From positions 235,582 through 299,581 of the forward strand of contig CALJOK010000017.1 in the NCBI GenBank assembly GCA_937981555.1: a DNA stretch of 64,000 nucleotides, given 5' to 3'. Below, piece by piece: positions 58,512 to 64,000 of this stretch. The position numbers and the translations under genes were made by a program. The first letter of the stretch is position 1. Every line of letters begins with the position of its first letter. This stretch comes from an uncultured Saprospiraceae bacterium. GTDB lineage: Bacteria; Bacteroidota; Bacteroidia; Chitinophagales; Saprospiraceae. The notes below the pieces were generated by a model. That model was given only the letters and a program-made list of their open reading frames with translations. It did no database searches and had not been told where the DNA came from.

Positions 58512-61500
58512 TTAGCGTTTCACCATTAATTTTTCCACTAAAACATTTTCCCCCATCACTAATGAAACGGAATAAATACCAGCGGTTAATTTTTGTAAAT
58601 TAATTGGTAGTTCTGTTTTATGATTTTTTCCAACTTGAATGATTTGGGTAAAAACTTTTTTACCCGACAAATCAAAAATATTAAGTACACCTTCCTCTTC
58701 CGTATTCAAAGAAAGATAAATTGTTGTCAGCCCATCTTGAGTTGGGTTTGGAAAAATACTTAAATGATTTTCTTGGTTTTTGATCGTTGCAGAAACGATA
58801 TTGGAGTATTCCATTTTATCATCAAAATCAATTTGCCGAAGGCGATAATAATTAATTCCAGACAAAGGTAATTTATCCAAAAAACGATAATCATGCCCCT
58901 CCACAGTTGAACCAACGCCTGCTAAAAATCCAATGGCTTCCCATTTTCCTTCTTCGTTCATTCGTTCGATATGGAACCCTTTATTGTTCAGTTCACTTGC
59001 CGTATGCCAGTCAAGTTGTACGATTTGGTTGTTAGATTTTGCAGTAAAAGAAACTAGTTCGACAGGTAAACCAACAGCGACGACAACCTCCACAGAAGTG
59101 GCGAGATAGTTAACTGAAAAAATATATCCTGAAACTGGCTCAATAGAAACAGTTGCAAATTCCCCAGTTCGACTACCAAAAGTCATGACGGTATAAGTAG
59201 CTGCTGCAGTAGGATTGGATAGCCATTTTACGTCTAATTTAGCATTGGTCAAAATAGCATTTCCTGTAACGGCAATCAAATCTGTTGTTCCCATTGCAGG
59301 ATCAATTTCGGTAGAGTCGGTAGTGCTACCCATATCTAATACGCCGTTGACATTAATGGTTCCGATGCTATTGCCCGGTTTGAAAAAAGAACCAGACTGA
59401 TTAAGTAAAGTACCTGACTGCACCAAAACGCCATTTCCTTTTAAGGTCATATAGTTTTCAATAATACTGCTATTTTCTAGTGTATCATTATTGGTAAATG
59501 TTCCATGGTTAATTAATTTCGTGACAAAGAAATTTTTGAATTTACCATTATTTAAAAAGATATTATTATTCGTCAACGAGTCATAATTAATCATCAGGCT
59601 ATCATTTTGAATAGTGCCATCATTGATCATTTTGAGAAATTCAAATTGACGGGCATTACTGATCGTACCAGTATTTTTTATGACACCACTCAGTTTATTA
59701 AATTTTCCATTGATAAGATTTACAAACGTTCCATTATTCGTCAAGGTATCGTTAGTACTATGATTGAAAGTGCTGTCATTATTGATGACTCCATTATTGG
59801 TCAACGGCCCGCCGAAAGTATTATATACTCCGTTGTTGATAAATATATTATCGTTAATTAAGTTGAAATAATTAGTCCACGTTCCATTGTTGGTTAGCGT
59901 TTCCTTGTTATCTAATAAGCCGAAATTATCTACGAATTGACCAACAGGATTTACGACATTCCCACTATTGATCAGGGTGCCCGAAATCTCTAAAACACCA
60001 TTATTAGTTAAAGTCATTCCAGCGGGTACTCTTAAAGTGCCACCAGAATATATTCGTAAAGACCCTGTATAAGATAATGAATTTGTCAAGGTTAAATCAC
60101 CATCAGCTCCAATAGCTACGGTGCCATTCCAATTGACTTCTCCATCTGGGAATGCGGCAGGATTGCCATTTAAAACAAGCGATCCATTTATATCAAGAAC
60201 GCCAAGATTATTGTTAAATGTTCCCTCATTGCTAAGGTTGCCAGAATTGTTAACGATTATCGTATCTAAATTAGTTAGAGTACCAGAATTGGATATCGTG
60301 CCCGTCAAGTTTAATTTATTTCCCAGCGTCAGGGTTCCGGAATTAGTTAGCATACTATTCCATGTATCAATAACCAAATTACCAATGGTGTCAACATCAA
60401 TTGTTCCATGATTGGTTAACGTATCTAGATTTGATAAGGTCAATTGGCCGAGTAACTTCAACGTTCTACCAATATGGATAGTCAAAGTATCTATGTTCAT
60501 TTCGCCTATCGTATCAATAGTAATAGTACTCCCCGTGTTCCAATTAAAAGTAGCACTAGGCAATTCAACCACGGCTTTTTTAATAAAAAGGTGACCACCT
60601 GTGTTTAAATTAAAAGTATCGGTGTTGGTGAGTGTTCCAGTATTTTGAATAAAACCATTTTGTTGAAAGAGGCTATCATTGGCGAGTATTCCAGTATTTA
60701 TTAAAGTATCATTTTGATTAAAAATATGATTATTGGTGAGTGTTCCAGTATTTTGAATAAAACCATTTTGCTGGAAGAGGCTATCATTGGTGAGTATTCC
60801 AGTATTAATTAAAGTATCATTTTCATAAAAGACTCCTGCATTGATGAAGGAATCAATATTAGTTAATTTACCAGAATTGATTATGGTGTCTTGATTTGTT
60901 AATGTCCCATTGATAATAAAATTTCCTTTATTGATTATAATGGTATCCAAATTACAAGAGCCATTTATAAAAATAGAATCCAACAGTCTAATACTATCAG
61001 GATAAATAGGAGTCCAATTTGCAGCCACACTCCAGTCTGCTACGCCACCTGGATTGTTGACATCTTTGTCAAAAGTATAGGTATTAAATCCTGTACCCAT
61101 TGTGGTAAAATTATAAGGATTTTCATCACAATCATCATTAGTAATAGAGATTGTTGCAGATATTACTCCTATTGATGTTGGGGAAAATGTTACATCAAAG
61201 GTGATGGTTCCACCACCAGCTGCTGCAGTTGTTCCGCTGATATTTGAAATGATAAATTGTGCATCATCACTTGTAATCGCAGATACATTTAAAATATCAA
61301 GACCCGTATTGGTGATCGTATATGTTTTTGTCGAGTCGAGATTTATATTCATCAAACCAAAATCGGTTCCCATTGCTATTTCATTTACTTCAATTTCTGG
61401 AATAAATATAGGGGTAATTTCTTCATCAAATCCCATATCATATCCGCAACCAAACGGACGAGCATTTCCATCATAATCAGTTGTTGGTGCTCCGGTAGAG

Positions 61501-62528
61501 GTACCAACATTAATGGCAGGAGAAGTAGATTGTAAATGAAAATCACCACCAGCGGCATTTACAAAAAGTGGATCAATATTGAGATTACCAGTTCCTGCAA
61601 AACCACCTTGTACGATAGAATAGGTAACTGCTGACGTTCCTCCAAAAATGGCAGATCCATTATCCCATAAAATACAATTCGTTAATACTGGAGATCCAGA
61701 CACATTATAAATAGCACCTCCATTTGAGGATGCACTATTACTTGAAAAAGTACAATTCATAATTACTGGCACAGAGCCATTTACATTATAGATTGCACCT
61801 CCGTCAGTTGAATTATTTCCAATAAATAGACAGTTGGTAAAGGTAGGATTGGAACTATCATTCTCAATGGCTCCTCCCCTAAGCAAAGCAATATTTCCTG
61901 AAAAAATGCAATTTCTAATTATAGGATTAGATGAACTGTTATACATTCCGCCACCACTAAGGTATAACATAACTGGGGAGTCATTGGCATTTCCTTCCTT
62001 GATCGTAAAACCATCAAGTATGGCAGTATTAGATAATCCTGAATTGTTGATGAGGTTATAAGTATTATCCGAGATACCCGCTGCTCCAATTTCTCCACTT
62101 AAGATAGTTGGATTAGCATCCCAATCTCGCGTACCACCTCCACTTGGGTAGCCTCCAAAAATCTCCACTCCATCTTTCATAGAAAAAGATATAGATCTAT
62201 CTGTCCCTGTGGTGGGAAGATAAGTCCCTTGAGCTACGAAAATAGAATCACCTGAAACTGCCGCTGATAGGGCAGATTGCAAATCAGTAAAAGCATCTGT
62301 CCAAGTAGATCCGTCATTCGCTCCAGCAGCAGAACCGTCTACATAAATGATATTGCTAACTACAGTTTCAACTACTGACTTGGAAGTCGTATGAAATTTA
62401 GCAAGATTGACGCAGTCAGCATAATCGTCTCGATGGTCAAGGTTGAAGGCATTTTCAGCCAATAAAAAATTAGAGCTAAAAGTCAAAAAGAAAAGCCCTA
62501 ATAGGCATAATTGTAAATTGTGTTTCAT
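58512..62528 (-). CDS. Large surface protein: pectate-lyase-like beta-helix, NT-rich repeats, T9SS domain
   Basis: 1338 residues. Signal peptide (to LLAENA). Residues ~60-370 form a right-handed beta-helix with Chlamydial-type Pmp-like repeats (GGAIYNVSGSPVLTNCIL; GGGMYNSSSNPIIRNCIF). Residues ~380-490 are a choice-of-anchor/HYDIN-like Ig module (TYTITNTGLDILNVSAIT ... VTFSPTSIGVISATIS). Then come ~600 residues of Asn/Thr-rich strands (LTNNGTF..., INTGILTNDSLF). A 36-residue segment is tandemly duplicated at DNA level (60625-60716 and 60733-60823, period 108). The C-terminus is a type IX sorting domain (FPNPTQDG). Probably a cell-surface adhesin or secreted polymer-binding protein. Confidence 0.88.
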   Translation of the reverse strand: MKHNLQLCLLGLFFLTFSSNFLLAENAFNLDHRDDYADCVNLAKFHTTSKSVVETVVSNIIYVDGSAAGANDGSTWTDAFTDLQSALSAAVSGDSIFVAQGTYLPTTGTDRSISFSMKDGVEIFGGYPSGGGTRDWDANPTILSGEIGAAGISDNTYNLINNSGLSNTAILDGFTIKEGNANDSPVMLYLSGGGMYNSSSNPIIRNCIFSGNIALLRGGAIENDSSNPTFTNCLFIGNNSTDGGAIYNVNGSVPVIMNCTFSSNSASSNGGAIYNVSGSPVLTNCILWDNGSAIFGGTSAVTYSIVQGGFAGTGNLNIDPLFVNAAGGDFHLQSTSPAINVGTSTGAPTTDYDGNARPFGCGYDMGFDEEITPIFIPEIEVNEIAMGTDFGLMNINLDSTKTYTITNTGLDILNVSAITSDDAQFIISNISGTTAAAGGGTITFDVTFSPTSIGVISATISITNDDCDENPYNFTTMGTGFNTYTFDKDVNNPGGVADWSVAANWTPIYPDSIRLLDSIFINGSCNLDTIIINKGNFIINGTLTNQDTIINSGKLTNIDSFINAGVFYENDTLINTGILTNDSLFQQNGFIQNTGTLTNNHIFNQNDTLINTGILANDSLFQQNGFIQNTGTLTNTDTFNLNTGGHLFIKKAVVELPSATFNWNTGSTITIDTIGEMNIDTLTIHIGRTLKLLGQLTLSNLDTLTNHGTIDVDTIGNLVIDTWNSMLTNSGTLTLGNKLNLTGTISNSGTLTNLDTIIVNNSGNLSNEGTFNNNLGVLDINGSLVLNGNPAAFPDGEVNWNGTVAIGADGDLTLTNSLSYTGSLRIYSGGTLRVPAGMTLTNNGVLEISGTLINSGNVVNPVGQFVDNFGLLDNKETLTNNGTWTNYFNLINDNIFINNGVYNTFGGPLTNNGVINNDSTFNHSTNDTLTNNGTFVNLINGKFNKLSGVIKNTGTISNARQFEFLKMINDGTIQNDSLMINYDSLTNNNIFLNNGKFKNFFVTKLINHGTFTNNDTLENSSIIENYMTLKGNGVLVQSGTLLNQSGSFFKPGNSIGTINVNGVLDMGSTTDSTEIDPAMGTTDLIAVTGNAILTNAKLDVKWLSNPTAAATYTVMTFGSRTGEFATVSIEPVSGYIFSVNYLATSVEVVVAVGLPVELVSFTAKSNNQIVQLDWHTASELNNKGFHIERMNEEGKWEAIGFLAGVGSTVEGHDYRFLDKLPLSGINYYRLRQIDFDDKMEYSNIVSATIKNQENHLSIFPNPTQDGLTTIYLSLNTEEEGVLNIFDLSGKKVFTQIIQVGKNHKTELPINLQKLTAGIYSVSLVMGENVLVEKLMVKR
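60625..60823 (-). repeat. 108-bp tandem duplication inside the surface-protein gene
   Basis: The segment starting TTGGTGAGTGTTCCAGTATT occurs at 60625 and again at 60733 with few differences over ~90 bases, in frame (36 codons). Confidence 0.85.
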
Positions 62529-62997
62529 ATTGCATTTTTAAAGAATAATTTTAAATCATCTAACCATTAGTTAGTTAAATGATTAGCCTTTCATATACAG
62601 TTAGTCGTATAGAAATAAAAAAGTCGTTGAAGAATGTAATTGTTAAAAATTTAAATAAGAGTGTTGAAACGAACCTATTCTTGAATTATTTAATGCCTAG
62701 GTTTACAAAGGGATAACGGATATTTGAAGAAAAGAGAAAAGAAAAATAAATTGTTAATAATCTTTACCAATAAGTTTGATTTTTTAGGGTTAATGTTTAT
62801 CCTTGATTTTTAGGAATCAATGAATAACTCTCTTTTTTACGGAATAAAATAAATAATAGTTACTAAGTGCCGAATAAAAATATTTCAAGTAAAATTATAG
62901 GATTGTTTTTTTCTCTGATGAACCACTAGTGTGTAGCGTGCAAAGGATTTGATTTCTTATTTGCGAATTAAGTTTTTATCTTTTCAAAAAATCAATT
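62529..62997. other. AT-rich intergenic region
   Basis: About 470 bases between divergent genes. No convincing promoter box, hairpin or small gene was found. Confidence 0.5.
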
Positions 62998-63708
62998 ATG
63001 AAAAATCAATATGTTTTTTATTGTCTTGTATTATTTTTTCTAGTGGCCTGTAGTTCAAATGAAAATAGTTCAAACTCTTCTGACGCTGCTTCTCCTGAGT
63101 CAACAGAACAAAGCCCTTCTGAAAAAATAGTCAACAAAGAAAAGAAAGAACCAATATCCGAACCTACTCCAACAGATGATTTAGAAACGATTACTTTGAA
63201 GATCCGAGAAGAATTTTCTAGAATAGAAACTCTTTTAGGTCAAAGAAAATTGACGCAAAATGTAAAAGAATATAATTGTCCAGATGATCCAGAAGGAGGA
63301 ACGTTTACTTTTTTTTATGATGGTAATACCTTGGTTAAAGCCGATCATAATTTTTATATGGGAGATCATTTTGGGCAAGAATCGAGTTATTATTTTAAAG
63401 ATGGTGATCTTATTTTTGGATTCCATAGAAGTAGTTCTTGGACATTTACAGGTCCAGAGAAAGCCGATGGAACACCAAATACAAAAGATGACATTCATAT
63501 TCAACGAGACTATTTTAATGAAGGAAAAATAGTGAAACAACTATTTAAAGATTACACCAATTATTCCAACAAAAAAGAAAAAATAGAAAGAGAGATTCCT
63601 AATAAAACAATTGGAGAAGGTGTTTATAAGACTTTGGATGGTAAGCTGGTTATGGAATTTTCTAATAAAGATAAATTGACTTGCGAAATGATGAGTGAAA
63701 AAAATTAG
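62998..63708 (+). CDS. Lipoprotein of unknown function
   Basis: 236 residues. Lipobox LVACS gives a lipidated Cys18, followed by a ~40-residue Ser/Glu/Pro linker (SSNSSDAASPESTEQSPSE). The mature domain (LKIREEFSRIETLLGQRKLTQNVKEYNCPDDPEGGTFTFFYDGNTLVKADHNFYMGD) is beta-rich with repeated aromatic strands and two Cys (NCPDD, LTCEMM). No family recognised. Likely outer-membrane-anchored, facing the periplasm or the surface. Confidence 0.75.
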   Translation: MKNQYVFYCLVLFFLVACSSNENSSNSSDAASPESTEQSPSEKIVNKEKKEPISEPTPTDDLETITLKIREEFSRIETLLGQRKLTQNVKEYNCPDDPEGGTFTFFYDGNTLVKADHNFYMGDHFGQESSYYFKDGDLIFGFHRSSSWTFTGPEKADGTPNTKDDIHIQRDYFNEGKIVKQLFKDYTNYSNKKEKIEREIPNKTIGEGVYKTLDGKLVMEFSNKDKLTCEMMSEKN

Positions 63709-64000
63709 TATTCTATATTGGTAGAAAACAACTGAATCCTCAATTATCAGAAATGAAGATGCTAGTTTTAATATACAACCAGCGACGAAATAAAAATAAC
63801 TTCTCGTGTTGACTTAGAACCAACATACGACAAAAGAAAGCGAACTCTGCCCGCTGGCGCCACGTGTGTCCTGAAGGTTGCAAGACCATGCTGTTATTAA
63901 GATGGAGGAATCGACCCTCCGCAGGCTGCTGGTAGTAGCCGCCTGCAAACCACCTTTTGGTGCTTCGATTGTGAAGTCGAGGTATTGAGCGAAAAGGAAA
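63709..64000. other. Terminal region with a decayed palindromic repeat
   Basis: About 290 bases with no gene. 63808-63853 (GTTGACTTAGAACC-AACATACG ... CTGCCCG) is a diverged third copy of the element at 57054 and 57226. GCAGGC/GCCTGC pairing at ~63921-63946 gives a further small hairpin. Confidence 0.55.

Noticed and set aside
63880..64000. tRNA or other structured RNA at the window end
   Set aside because: Small hairpins are present but no cloverleaf with acceptor stem, anticodon and T-loop could be drawn.

Overview
The window reads as chromosome of a low-GC Bacteroidota bacterium, probably of the Saprospiria/Chitinophagia type. The evidence is three secreted proteins ending in type IX secretion (Por) sorting domains (616-1818, 8071-10791, 58512-62528), promoter boxes of the Bacteroidota form TAnnTTTG, few Shine-Dalgarno sites, an RRM protein with a glycine-rich tail, a CusA-TolC fusion, and a two-component sensor with a periplasmic propeller. 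Species assignment is inference. No rRNA, tRNA, CRISPR array or classical insertion sequence was recognised.

Layout. 1-7.4 kb: a partial metallophosphoesterase, a secreted N-formylglutamate amidohydrolase-like enzyme, a GNAT acetyltransferase, then a three-gene 2-oxoacid:ferredoxin oxidoreductase operon with its own GltD-like flavoprotein/ferredoxin. 7.4-16 kb: RRM protein, secreted GH5 enzyme with two CBM6-like modules, membrane adenylate cyclase, AlkB-type alkane hydroxylase, UPF1-like helicase, and a 79-residue Cys/Gly/Arg-rich peptide with a leader-like N-terminus. 16-28 kb: a TonB-type outer-membrane protein, small envelope proteins and a heavy-metal efflux operon (CusA-TolC fusion plus CusB). 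28-36.5 kb: dienoyl-CoA isomerase, a pair of CPNCWG mini-proteins, a cytochrome c lipoprotein, a thiopurine-methyltransferase-like enzyme, thioredoxins, a DUF547-barrel protein and two oxidoreductases. 36.5-42.8 kb: a two-component system (propeller histidine kinase, unknown 221-residue protein, LuxR-type regulator) facing an unknown gene and an AraC-type regulator, all near a repeated palindrome CCACAT-N4-ATGTGG.

42.8-54.2 kb is best read as a sulfur-oxidation block: MFS transporter, ArsR and Crp/Fnr regulators, SulP transporter, a persulfide-dioxygenase-like/double-rhodanese protein, and a fused Fe-S/NrfD membrane subunit with a cytoplasmic molybdopterin oxidoreductase resembling SoeABC. 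Proposed flow: persulfide to sulfite (48043-49455), sulfite to sulfate (49529-54186), sulfate moved by SulP. A Crp/Fnr-like site lies the expected distance upstream of the dioxygenase promoter.

54.2-58.5 kb looks like an inserted island. It is bounded by two ~182-bp direct repeats that include the last 18 bases of the molybdopterin gene. It carries a D12-class adenine methyltransferase, a ParB-like partner gene broken by a single in-frame TAG, and 1.8 kb without genes that is full of palindromic repeats and a regular 21-bp minisatellite. 58.5-64 kb holds a large repeat-rich T9SS adhesin-like protein and a lipoprotein.
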